Shown: positions 1-5,415, numbered from the stretch's first letter. The stretch is 5,415 bases of DNA from Propionibacteriaceae bacterium (GCA_031268065.1 JAIRXX010000021.1:1-5415), one strand, 5' to 3'. Numbers and translations: made by a program. The notes: generated from the sequence alone by a model not told the origin.

Positions 1-371
1 AGGCGGTCCACATAATTGGCCGGAAACGTTGGAACCGCCGGGGAGCGATGGTGACCGACCGCTATCTGCACGTCTACCACCACCCGGACGAGGAAAGCTT
101 TCTCGCCTGGCTGGCGGAAAGGGGCGTGACGGCGGTGGCCGTGGACAATTTGCCCGGCTCGCTGGCGTTGGAGACCCAGGAGCTGCCCCAGCATTGCTGC
201 CTGGTCTTCGGATCGGAAGGGCCGGGCTTGACGCCCGCGCTGGTGGCTGGCTGCGCCAAGATGGTGGCCATCACCCAGCACGGCTCCACCCGTTCGATAA
301 ACGCCGGAGCGGCGGCGGCCATCGCCATGTACCACTGGGCGCTGCGCTGGAAGCGCCCGCAAATAGGATGA
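1..371 (+). CDS. TrmH/SpoU-family RNA 2'-O-ribose methyltransferase, C-terminal part (5' end outside window)
   Basis: The enzyme transfers a methyl group from S-adenosylmethionine to a ribose 2'-OH of tRNA or rRNA; the exact target nucleotide cannot be told from this fragment. The reading frame (codons from base 3) is open to the left edge, starting AVHIIGRKRWNRRGA, which is normal family sequence upstream of the first Met in the window (48), so that Met is internal. Two SPOUT knot motifs are visible: motif 2 as LVFGSEGPGL (201-230) and motif 3 around STRSINAGAAAAIA (282-323), which form the cofactor-binding deep trefoil knot. The segment covers about 122 residues of a protein usually near 200 or more. 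It ends with TGA at 369-371, 4 bases before cobU, so the two are probably co-transcribed, although the functions are unrelated. Family assignment is firm; the substrate is unknown. Confidence 0.9.
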   Translation, partial: AVHIIGRKRWNRRGAMVTDRYLHVYHHPDEESFLAWLAERGVTAVAVDNLPGSLALETQELPQHCCLVFGSEGPGLTPALVAGCAKMVAITQHGSTRSINAGAAAAIAMYHWALRWKRPQIG

Positions 372-375
372 CGCC

Positions 376-909
376 ATGACGAAGACCTTGGTCACCGGTG
401 GGGTGCGCAGTGGAAAATCCCGCTACGCGGAACAGCTCTTCTCCGCTGACGCCGAGATCGCCTACCTGGCGCCCGGCTACCTGGCCGACGCGGCGGCAGA
501 CCCGGAATGGGCGGCCAGAGTGGCCAGCCACCAGCGGCGCAGGCCGGCGAATTGGCAGACTGTGGAGACGTTGGACTTGGCACACGCGCTGGACGGCACC
601 GAACTTCCGGCGCTGATCGACTGCGTGGGAATCTGGGTCACCCGGATGGTTGACGCGCTGGGCGGATGGGACCGCCCCGAGCAGGATTGGCGGCCCGACT
701 TCGACGCCGAGGTAGAGCGGCTGGCGGCAGCCGTCACAGCCCACTGGGCGAGCGTCGTCCTGGTCAGCAACGAGGTCGGCTGGGGAGTGGTCCCGCCGAC
801 TGCGGCGGGGCGCGTCTTTGCCGACTTGCTCGGCTACACCAACCAGCGCCTGGGCGGCGTCTGCGACCGCGTGGTGCTGATGGTGGCTGGGCGCGTGCTG
901 GAGCTGTGA
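376..909 (+). CDS. cobU: Bifunctional adenosylcobinamide kinase / adenosylcobinamide-phosphate guanylyltransferase
   Basis: This cytosolic enzyme phosphorylates adenosylcobinamide and then transfers GMP to it, giving adenosylcobinamide-GDP for nucleotide-loop assembly of cobalamin (called CobP in the aerobic pathway). The 177-residue length is normal for the family. The P-loop GGVRSGKS lies at residues 8-15. His52, in RVASHQRRRP, aligns with the guanylylated His46 of the Salmonella enzyme; the His that often precedes it is Ser51 here. A Walker B-like strand ALIDCVGIW is at 79-87, and the C-terminal signatures VSNEVGWGVVP (130-140) and TNQRLGGVCDRV (155-166) are clear. The ATG at 376 is chosen because AGGA (365-368) lies 7 bases upstream and the P-loop begins at the expected distance. 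The gene directly follows the methyltransferase gene and converges with cobT. All expected catalytic motifs are present, so it is probably functional. Confidence 0.96.
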   Translation: MTKTLVTGGVRSGKSRYAEQLFSADAEIAYLAPGYLADAAADPEWAARVASHQRRRPANWQTVETLDLAHALDGTELPALIDCVGIWVTRMVDALGGWDRPEQDWRPDFDAEVERLAAAVTAHWASVVLVSNEVGWGVVPPTAAGRVFADLLGYTNQRLGGVCDRVVLMVAGRVLEL

Positions 910-982
910 GCGTTGTGGGCGTCTAGGCGGGGGCTGGCGTTTGGCTGGTTTCAGGGCCGGTGCTGGGCTTGATTTTGCGGGT

Positions 983-1011
983 CGGCGCTGTTGCCCAGGG
1001 GTGGGCCGCCG
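983..1011. terminator. GC-rich hairpin between convergent cobU and cobT, possible terminator
   Basis: Inner stem GCCCA (993-997) pairs with TGGGC (1002-1006) around a GGGG loop. An outer stem CGGCG (983-987) pairs with CGCCG (1007-1011), with five unpaired bases on the left side. It lies in the 117-bp gap where transcripts of cobU and cobT meet, which is the right place for a shared terminator. No T-tract follows on either strand, so this is not a classical intrinsic terminator and may be a chance fold in G+C-rich DNA. Confidence 0.25.
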
Positions 1012-1026
1012 CCTATTCGCGCACCC

Positions 1027-2061
1027 TCACATAAGCGCGGACAGCTGGGCGATGTCGTTCAAGGCGGCGATGGCGCAGCGCAGGATTGCCACGGCGGCCA
1101 CGGCGCCAGAGCCTTCGCCCAACCGCATCCCAAGATCGAGGATCGGGGTCAATCCCAGCTTGGCGAGCGCCTTCGACTGGCCTGGCTCAGTGGAACGGTG
1201 TCCGGCCTGCATCCAGTAGGCCACCTCGGGAACGATGGACGCCGCCACCGCCGCTTCTGCCACGGCTATCACCCCGTCGAGCAAGATGGGGACGCCGCGC
1301 CGGGCCGCGCCGAGCATAAGGCCAACGGCAACAGCCATGTCGGGTGAGCCGACGGCGCCCAGGCGTTTAACCGGGTTCGCAAACTTATCCCCCATGCGGA
1401 GCAGCGCCGCGTCGATCAGCGCCGTCTTGCGGGCCAGGCCGTCGTCGTCCACCCCGGTCCCGCGTCCGACCACATCGGCGGCGTGCCATCCGTAGGTGGC
1501 GGCGATCAATGCGGCGGCGATGGTGGTGTTGCCGATGCCCAGGTCACCGACGATGAGCAGGTCTGCGCCGGAGTCCACCTGCTCGGCGGCTATCTGGTCA
1601 CCGATTTTCAAAGCGGGGAAGATTAGATCGAGCGAGCAGGCGTCGTCGATGTCAATCGAATTGGTGCCGTGGCTCAATTTGAAACGGGAAATCTCCGGAT
1701 CGAGGTCTGGAAAATCGTCGGCGACCGAGATGTCATAACAGGAAACTGTGACGTGGTTGAGCTGCGCCAGCGCGGAAACCCCGGCCTTGCCGGCGGCGAT
1801 CCCACGCAGCATCGCCGGAGTGACGGCGGCGGGGTAGGCGGAAACCCCGGCGTTGGCGACCCCGTGGTCTCCGGCTAAGACCACCGCGCGGGCGTTGACG
1901 ATCTGCTTGGGCGGGCAGACTCCCTGACAGCTGGCCACCCAGCAGGCGAGGTCTTCCAACCGGCCCAGCGCACCCAAAGGCTTAGCCTGTCCGTCACACA
2001 ACTCGCGGGCTTGGTAAGCGACCTCGGCGTTCGGCAATGAAATTGGATCAAAATAAGACAT
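1027..2061 (-). CDS. cobT: Nicotinate-nucleotide--dimethylbenzimidazole phosphoribosyltransferase
   Basis: The enzyme moves phosphoribose from nicotinate mononucleotide to 5,6-dimethylbenzimidazole, giving alpha-ribazole 5'-phosphate, the lower-ligand precursor of cobalamin. The 344-residue length matches the family (about 350). Visible in order are KPLGALGRLE (27-36), VLAGDHGVANAGVSAYP (61-77), GDLGIGNTT (172-180), VGRGTGVDDDGLARK (198-212), LLDGVIAVAEA (260-270) and LGMRLGEGSGA (310-320). Glu316 in the last motif corresponds to the catalytic base Glu317 of Salmonella CobT. Asp173 stands where the Salmonella enzyme has Glu174, a substitution I believe is common in actinobacterial CobT. The ATG at 2059-2061 has a strong GGAGGAG ribosome site 6 bases upstream. 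The gene converges with cobU, its pathway partner, and diverges from the LuxR regulator gene. The protein is complete and probably active. Confidence 0.97.
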   Translation of the reverse strand: MSYFDPISLPNAEVAYQARELCDGQAKPLGALGRLEDLACWVASCQGVCPPKQIVNARAVVLAGDHGVANAGVSAYPAAVTPAMLRGIAAGKAGVSALAQLNHVTVSCYDISVADDFPDLDPEISRFKLSHGTNSIDIDDACSLDLIFPALKIGDQIAAEQVDSGADLLIVGDLGIGNTTIAAALIAATYGWHAADVVGRGTGVDDDGLARKTALIDAALLRMGDKFANPVKRLGAVGSPDMAVAVGLMLGAARRGVPILLDGVIAVAEAAVAASIVPEVAYWMQAGHRSTEPGQSKALAKLGLTPILDLGMRLGEGSGAVAAVAILRCAIAALNDIAQLSALM

Positions 2062-2067
2062 CCGGGA

Positions 2068-2074
2068 CTCCTCC
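2068..2074 (-). promoter_or_regulatory. Ribosome binding site of cobT
   Basis: On the minus strand this reads GGAGGAG, ending 6 bases before the cobT ATG (2059-2061). It is the strongest Shine-Dalgarno match in the window and fixes the cobT start. Another minus-strand ATG a little upstream (near 2089) is in a different frame. Confidence 0.85.
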
Positions 2075-2130
2075 GTTCAGGTTCTGCATGGCAATTAGCC
2101 GTGCCAGCGGCCCGAACTTCTGCTAAACCA

Positions 2131-2158
2131 TTCCCTCAGGCCGTTGATTAGGTAGAAT
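2131..2158 (+). promoter_or_regulatory. Possible promoter of the LuxR regulator transcript
   Basis: TAGAAT (2153-2158) matches the -10 consensus at five of six positions (TATAAT). The only -35 candidate at a suitable distance is TTCCCT (2131-2136), 16 bases upstream, which is weak. The surrounding 2120-2160 stretch is richer in A and T than its neighbourhood. If used, transcription would begin around 2165-2166 and leave a leader of about 195 bases before the regulator start. Prediction by eye only. Confidence 0.35.
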
Positions 2159-2187
2159 ACCCCCAGTGACTGTCTACCCGAGGGGGT
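2159..2187 (+). repeat. Inverted repeat whose right arm covers a ribosome-binding-like site
   Basis: ACCCCC (2159-2164) and GGGGGT (2182-2187) are perfectly complementary, with a 17-base loop. The right arm contains AGGGGG (2181-2186), a Shine-Dalgarno-like run 6 bases before the ATG of the short frame at 2193. As RNA the hairpin could mask that site, but if transcription starts at 2165-2166 the left arm would not be transcribed, and the repeat would then act only as DNA, for example as an operator. Confidence 0.4.
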
Positions 2188-2192
2188 TAGGG

Positions 2193-2216
2193 ATGGCTTT
2201 GGACTTCGACAACTAG
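2193..2216 (+). other. Seven-codon leader frame MALDFDN, continued after a TAG
   Basis: ATG at 2193 is preceded by AGGGGG (2181-2186) at a good distance and encodes MALDFDN before TAG (2214-2216). The same frame is open leftwards to a GTG at 2166, which would lie at the 5' end of a transcript from the proposed promoter, giving a 16-codon leaderless version. After the TAG the frame continues as LPWGQPLRW to TGA (2244-2246). No known family is recognised. It could be a leader peptide, a decayed small gene or chance. Confidence 0.25.
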
Positions 2217-2226
2217 CTGCCGTGGG

Positions 2227-2244
2227 GCCAGCCGTTGCGCTGGT
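2227..2244 (+). repeat. Small inverted repeat in the regulator leader
   Basis: CCAGC (2228-2232) pairs with GCTGG (2239-2243) around a six-base loop CGTTGC, with a further G-T pair (2227/2244). In RNA it would form a short stem-loop right after the short frame at 2193-2216. No T-tract follows, so it is not a typical terminator. It may be chance. Confidence 0.3.
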
Positions 2245-2273
2245 GAGGGCAATTCAAAACATCGTTGGGGGAC

Positions 2274-2303
2274 ATGACACGAATTTTGGTGGGATCAGGG
2301 TGA
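2274..2303 (+). other. Nine-codon leader frame MTRILVGSG
   Basis: ATG at 2274 encodes MTRILVGSG and stops at TGA (2301-2303). A GGGGGA run (2267-2272) precedes it, but only 1 base away, too close for an efficient start. Its stop overlaps the GTG (2300-2302) of the next short frame as GTGA, the usual geometry for translational coupling. No similarity to a known peptide is recognised; coding status is uncertain. Confidence 0.2.
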
Positions 2304-2362
2304 AGAAAACTGGCATTTGCAATTCGCCGCGTTGGGCAGCAGCCCGGACGGGAAGCGAGTAG
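2300..2362 (+). CDS. Possible 20-codon upstream peptide coupled to the LuxR regulator
   Basis: GTG at 2300 opens a 20-residue frame beginning MKKTGIC and containing CNSPRW, ending with TAG (2360-2362). GGTGGGA (2288-2294) lies 5 bases upstream and could serve as ribosome site. The last base of the TAG is the first base of the GTG start chosen for the regulator (TAGTG), so ribosomes ending here could restart on the regulator. The peptide is basic, with a single Cys and a single Trp, and has no signal peptide or membrane segment. It may be a real leader peptide or a chance frame; no family is recognised. Confidence 0.25.
   Translation: MKKTGICNSPRWAAARTGSE
2350..2355 (+). promoter_or_regulatory. 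Ribosome binding site deciding the LuxR regulator start
   Basis: GGGAAG ends 6 bases before the GTG at 2362. The competing starts are poorer: TTG at 2317 has only a distant GGGTGAAG-like run, and ATG at 2377 has no G-rich site in front. This supports GTG 2362, although the three starts differ by only 20 residues and all precede the ATPase domain. Confidence 0.5.
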
Positions 2363-4896
2363 TGCGCAGCGTAGACATGGGTGGCGTCGTGTTTGGCCGC
2401 GAAGTGAATCAGATTGCCGCTTACCTGCGCCAGGGCTTGAGCGTCCATTTGGTCGGCCCCAGGCGTTCCGGGCGCTCACAGGTGTTGAGCGAGTTGTCCG
2501 ACATGTTGGACGACGATGGCGGCTCGGTGCTGATGATGCGCGGCAACCCCGCATTGACGCGGGAGCCTTTCGCCTCCTTCCTGCACACCAATCTGAACGA
2601 TGAGATGCCCCGGCGCAGCCTGGCGGAGGTGCTGGCGGTCATCAGCCGGTTCGCCTCCCGGCGTTCGCCGGTGCTGATTTGCGACGATGTGGACGAATTC
2701 GACCCCTCGTCGGTTGGCGCGATCATCACCGCGCACCGCAACAACCACTTGCCGGTGGTGACCAGCAGCCGCACCCCGCATCCGTGGACGCCGGATTCGT
2801 TGGTGCTCAACCTGGCCCCCGCCGTACGGATTCGGATGACGAACCTTGAACTCAGCCGGTTGCACGACCTGGTGCTGAGCACCCTGGGCGGGCCGATGGA
2901 ACCAATGGCGCTGTCGCGGGTGGCGATGCGCTCGGGCGGGCTGTACGGCTTGGCGCGGGCGATCCTGATCGTCGGAAAGTCAACTGAGCGGATCGTCCAG
3001 GACGCTTCTGGGCTGTGGGTCATCCCCGGAGAACTGTGGTCGGACAACCTCGCCGCCGCCGTAGAGCCATATTTGGCGGGCGCGGACCCGGCGGCTTACG
3101 AGGGCGCGACCGCGCTGGCGGCAGCAGGGCCGTTGCCAATCCAAGACGCCGAGGAATTGCTCGGCCATGAAGTGTTGCGGCAGCTCTTCGACATCGGCCT
3201 GGCGCACTACGTCGAATATGGGACGAATGCGGTGGCGGGCATTTTCCCGCCGTTGCTCAGCGACTATCTGGGCAGCGAAGGCTCGCCGCTGGGGCGGGCG
3301 CGCGGGCTGGAATTCAAGCCGCAACAGCCCTGGCCGAACGCCCGCTCTGGCACCAGCCCGGACGTTTCCATCATCAGCCACCAGCTAGAGCAGGCATCGA
3401 CCACGCTGACCTTGCAGCGCAAACAGTCGTGGATTGCCGATCCCACCCCGGCCAACGCGATGGCGCTGGTCTCCGCGATGGTCAACACCTGCAGCCCGCC
3501 CAGAGAGATCGCCAAGGTCATCAAGCAGACGCCGATCACCCAAGAGAGCCTGTCGGCGGCGCTGTTCGTGATCTGGAGTTCGCAATGGAAGACGGCGCAG
3601 AGCGGCGACGTGGCGTCGGCGTTGGCCGAATTGGACGACTACCGCAAACAGATGCCGCATTTCGACGCCCTGTTGCGTGCTGGGCAGGCCCACATCGCGT
3701 TCAACAACGACCGCAAGCCGACCCCGGAGATGCTGGCGCCGGCCGGCCCGGATGAAGACCCGAATGGCAGCGACTTCCTGACCGGGGTGGCCATCGAATG
3801 CCTGATCAGCGAGGGCAAGACGACGAGCGCCCGGAAGCTGCTCGACGACTATTCGCCCATGCATATGCTTTTCCAGTCGTACACGAAGATTTGGGACGGG
3901 CTGACCACCGTGCTGTCAGGCGATCTGGAGAATGGCATCCAGAAGGCGATGGGCAACCTTTCGGCGGCCCGGCAGCAGATGCGGGTGGACGAGATTCAAT
4001 CGACTGGCTACGTCGCGGCGCTCGCTTTGGTCCTGGCCGGGAAATTGCAGGAGTCCGGAGATGTGATAGAGGGCATCCTGGCGACGACCCCTTCGGCGGC
4101 CTTCCAAGACAATTCGCATTCCAGCATCCTCACCCTGGGCGCGTTGATGGCGCTGTGGCAGGGCCGCCCGGCCTATGCGCGGGCGCTGGCCTCGCGCACC
4201 CTTCCGCTGTCCGCCAATCCGGGGCCTTTCCCCGGCATGGTGCCCTGGGCGGTGGACGCCAGGATGCGCTGGATGACCACCTCCGCCAATCCCGGCCCCG
4301 ATCTGTGGAAGATCGCTGAACGCCGGGTGCGCGACGGCTACGTGTGTTCTGGCCTGTTCATCTGCCTGGAGGCGATCGATTATTCGCAATCGACCAGCAC
4401 CGAGCGTTGGCTCAAGCCGCTGCTGAACACCTTGGAATCGCCGATGCTGCTCAGCCTGGCCAGATATATCCTGGCGGGCAACCGGCACGACCTGGACGAA
4501 TTGGCCCGGCTCATCGAACACTTCAGCAAGCGGGGGCTGCTCCACTTCGCCATCCGCGCGGCGGTGCTGCGGGCGTCGTTGCTGCGTGCCGAAGGGAAAT
4601 TCGCCGAGTCGGCGGCCCAGGCGGCGCAGGCCTGGACCATCTCCGAGGTCGCTGGCTACGAGCGGGCCGGTTTCTTCACCCTCTTCGTCCACGACGTCGG
4701 CCTGTCTTCGCGCGAATACGAAGTGATGGGCCTGCTCGCCACCGGCATGGTCAACGCAGAAGCGGCGACCATCCTAGACATGAGCGTCCGCACCGTTGAA
4801 ACCCACCTGCACAACGTGGCCCGCAAAGTAGGCCTAGCCGGAAAAGAAGCCCTAGTCCAAGCGATAAACACCTGGCTGCGCCCCGCCGGGAGCTGA
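2362..4896 (+). CDS. Large ATPase-type LuxR transcriptional regulator (LAL/MalT-like)
   Basis: This 844-residue protein has the layout of large ATP-binding LuxR regulators: an N-terminal STAND/AAA-type NTPase domain, a winged-helix segment, a long helical TPR-like middle and a C-terminal DNA-binding domain. The domain begins at VFGREVNQI (residues 10-18). The P-loop reads GPRRSGRS (32-39), with Arg38 in place of the Walker A Lys. Walker B is VLICDD (104-109) and a sensor-like VVTSSRTP follows (132-139). The LuxR helix-turn-helix spans about 781-835, with LSSREYEVMGLLATG at its start and the recognition helix SVRTVETHLHNVARKVG near 808-824. No signal peptide or membrane segment is seen, so it should be cytosolic. 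Start chosen by GGGAAG spacing; TTG 2317 (859 residues) and ATG 2377 are alternatives. It diverges from cobT; its target genes and ligand are unknown. Confidence 0.9.
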   Translation: MRSVDMGGVVFGREVNQIAAYLRQGLSVHLVGPRRSGRSQVLSELSDMLDDDGGSVLMMRGNPALTREPFASFLHTNLNDEMPRRSLAEVLAVISRFASRRSPVLICDDVDEFDPSSVGAIITAHRNNHLPVVTSSRTPHPWTPDSLVLNLAPAVRIRMTNLELSRLHDLVLSTLGGPMEPMALSRVAMRSGGLYGLARAILIVGKSTERIVQDASGLWVIPGELWSDNLAAAVEPYLAGADPAAYEGATALAAAGPLPIQDAEELLGHEVLRQLFDIGLAHYVEYGTNAVAGIFPPLLSDYLGSEGSPLGRARGLEFKPQQPWPNARSGTSPDVSIISHQLEQASTTLTLQRKQSWIADPTPANAMALVSAMVNTCSPPREIAKVIKQTPITQESLSAALFVIWSSQWKTAQSGDVASALAELDDYRKQMPHFDALLRAGQAHIAFNNDRKPTPEMLAPAGPDEDPNGSDFLTGVAIECLISEGKTTSARKLLDDYSPMHMLFQSYTKIWDGLTTVLSGDLENGIQKAMGNLSAARQQMRVDEIQSTGYVAALALVLAGKLQESGDVIEGILATTPSAAFQDNSHSSILTLGALMALWQGRPAYARALASRTLPLSANPGPFPGMVPWAVDARMRWMTTSANPGPDLWKIAERRVRDGYVCSGLFICLEAIDYSQSTSTERWLKPLLNTLESPMLLSLARYILAGNRHDLDELARLIEHFSKRGLLHFAIRAAVLRASLLRAEGKFAESAAQAAQAWTISEVAGYERAGFFTLFVHDVGLSSREYEVMGLLATGMVNAEAATILDMSVRTVETHLHNVARKVGLAGKEALVQAINTWLRPAGS

Positions 4897-4907
4897 GTAT
4901 TCGCGTT

Positions 4908-4950
4908 GGATCGCTAGACGTTTCTGCGAGCGGCGCTTCCCTAGCGGTTT
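4908..4950. terminator. Inverted repeat after the LuxR regulator, weak terminator candidate
   Basis: CGCTAG (4912-4917) pairs perfectly with CTAGCG (4941-4946), and the stem extends outward by four more pairs (4908-4911 with 4947-4950), three of them G-T. The loop is 23 bases. Only a short TTT (4948-4950), inside the extended stem, is present instead of a proper T-tract. Its place 12 bases after the regulator stop suits a terminator, but the long loop makes this weak. Confidence 0.3.
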
Positions 4951-5006
4951 CCCAAGCACGTTCTGCCCGGTCAGGCCATAGCCTCGCTGATGTTCTGGAA
5001 CCCCAG

Positions 5007-5029
5007 AGATTATCGAATGACTTTAATCT
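5007..5029. repeat. AT-rich inverted repeat in the convergent intergenic region
   Basis: AGATTA (5007-5012) and TAATCT (5024-5029) are complementary around an 11-base loop. The low G+C stem would be unstable as RNA. It could be a terminator remnant for the minus-strand gene or a protein-binding palindrome; function unknown. Confidence 0.25.
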
Positions 5030-5086
5030 TCGCTCTCACTTCGGCACCGACTTCCGATAACCCTGTTAGCGATGTTTCTGAGCGGC

Positions 5087-5415
5087 TCATGGGGTACGCC
5101 TGTGGATTCCGAATGCTTGGGCGGCTTCGGCAATGAGATCAGCGTCTACGACGAACGATCCTTGCGGCATCTTCACCACCACTCCAACACTCTCCGCAAC
5201 TCCCGACAGCACTTGCCTCCCAGTCAGAGTGACGACAAATCTGGCGATATTTCCCAAATCCCGCAACGACTCTGGCGAAGTTCCAACAACGATGAACTGC
5301 TTGCCCTCAATGCCGCTCATCACCGGGTTGACCCCTTGCCGTGTCGGGTCAGTCGAACTCGGCAGGAAAACCATCTCCTCGGCAAACACCTGCATCAACT
5401 CGGCCACCGTGCGTT
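5087..5415 (-). CDS. SseB-like domain protein, 5' end outside window
   Basis: The frame is open from the right edge to TGA (5087-5089), about 109 residues. A GTG at 5405-5407 gives a 106-residue version, but no ribosome site is visible before it and the frame continues as R-T to the edge, so the real start probably lies outside. The pattern resembles the SseB N-terminal domain: a strand EEMVFLPSS near the beginning, then EGKQFIVVGTSPESLRDLG, then VVVKMPQGSFVVDADLIAEA, matching the family's spacing of a 'F-T-S' turn and a later hydrophobic strand before an acidic residue. SseB-like proteins in actinobacteria are mostly uncharacterised. No signal peptide or membrane segment is seen. About 55% G+C in 5101-5280 sets it apart from the genes to its left. 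The assignment is tentative. Confidence 0.55.
   Translation of the reverse strand, partial: RTVAELMQVFAEEMVFLPSSTDPTRQGVNPVMSGIEGKQFIVVGTSPESLRDLGNIARFVVTLTGRQVLSGVAESVGVVVKMPQGSFVVDADLIAEAAQAFGIHRRTP

Larger units (their letters stand above)
2062..2361. other. Divergent intergenic and leader region between cobT and the LuxR regulator
   Basis: This 300-bp stretch separates two divergent genes and must hold the promoters of both. No clear -35/-10 pair was seen for cobT on the minus strand. On the plus strand there is a possible promoter (2131-2158), an inverted repeat (2159-2187), a second one (2227-2244) and several tiny open frames, listed separately. No cobalamin riboswitch consensus (B12 box or its core helices) was recognised on either strand, although cobT is a gene where one would be plausible. 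No long conserved coding frame covers the region: the regulator frame is open only from the TGA at 2275-2277. Confidence 0.7.
4897..5086. other. Intergenic region between convergent regulator and SseB-like genes
   Basis: These 190 bases separate the stops of two convergent genes, so a terminator region is expected. Two imperfect inverted repeats are present and listed separately. No open frame with a plausible start, no tRNA-like fold and no direct-repeat pair suggesting an attachment site were seen. G+C content is lower than in the regulator gene. Confidence 0.6.

Noticed and set aside
29..379. Open frame of 116 codons on the plus strand over the methyltransferase
   Set aside because: It is the out-of-frame shadow of the methyltransferase, rich in Gly, Arg and Ala with no recognisable domain, whereas the other frame carries both SPOUT motifs.
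991..1878. Several plus-strand open frames antisense to cobT
   Set aside because: They lie opposite a complete cobT with every family motif. Long antisense frames are expected in G+C-rich coding DNA, and none shows a domain or a convincing ribosome site.
2062..2361. Cobalamin riboswitch upstream of cobT
   Set aside because: Expected from the pathway, but neither the B12 box nor the conserved core was found on either strand by eye; only a covariance-model scan could exclude a divergent one.
2317..2361. TTG at 2317 as the regulator start (adds 15 residues)
   Set aside because: The frame is open there, but the only G-rich site is about 11 bases away, TTG is the weakest start type, and GTG 2362 has a better-spaced GGGAAG. 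Kept as an alternative.
2213..2554. Minus-strand open frame of 113 codons across the regulator leader and start
   Set aside because: No domain is recognised, it overlaps the regulator ATPase coding sequence, and its Arg/Ser/Pro-rich sequence looks like a shadow.
3916..4692. A 258-codon minus-strand open frame inside the regulator gene
   Set aside because: The composition is Arg/Gly/Gln-rich and low in structure, typical of a shadow frame; the plus strand codes for the helical middle of the regulator here.
5041..5060. TCGG-CA-CCGA and TTATCG/CGATAA short palindromes near 5010-5060
   Set aside because: Stems of four to six bases with a two-base loop or long separation are too short to distinguish from chance.

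Overview
The window looks like a chromosomal segment of a high-GC Gram-positive bacterium (Actinomycetota). This rests on the G+C-rich composition (38 of 60 bases in 601-660), the frequent GTG starts, the TGA stops on all five main genes, and the typically actinobacterial forms of the cobalamin proteins. I cannot name a genus from the sequence alone. The first gene (3' part only) and the last gene (5' end not shown) are cut by the window edges.

Layout, left to right. (1) 1-371, plus strand: C-terminal part of a TrmH/SpoU-family RNA 2'-O-methyltransferase. (2) 376-909, plus strand: cobU (cobP), starting 4 bases after the first gene stops and probably in the same transcript. (3) 1027-2061, minus strand: cobT, convergent with cobU. 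(4) 2062-2361: a 300-bp intergenic and leader region between the divergent cobT and a regulator gene. It holds a possible promoter, two small inverted repeats and several tiny open frames, the last two linked by overlaps to each other and to the regulator start. (5) 2362-4896, plus strand: a large ATPase-type LuxR (LAL/MalT-like) transcriptional regulator with an Arg in place of the Walker A Lys. (6) 4897-5086: intergenic region with weak inverted repeats. (7) 5087-5415, minus strand: part of an SseB-like protein of unknown role, in DNA of visibly lower G+C (about 55%).

How the genes work together: CobU and CobT serve the two converging branches of nucleotide-loop assembly in adenosylcobalamin synthesis. 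CobU phosphorylates adenosylcobinamide and converts it to adenosylcobinamide-GDP. CobT makes alpha-ribazole phosphate from 5,6-dimethylbenzimidazole and nicotinate mononucleotide. CobS, which would join the two products, is not in the window. The LuxR regulator is divergent from cobT and could in principle control it or itself, but nothing in the sequence proves a link. I found no rRNA, tRNA, CRISPR array, insertion sequence or recognisable cobalamin riboswitch. The part most worth a second look is the leader of the regulator gene.
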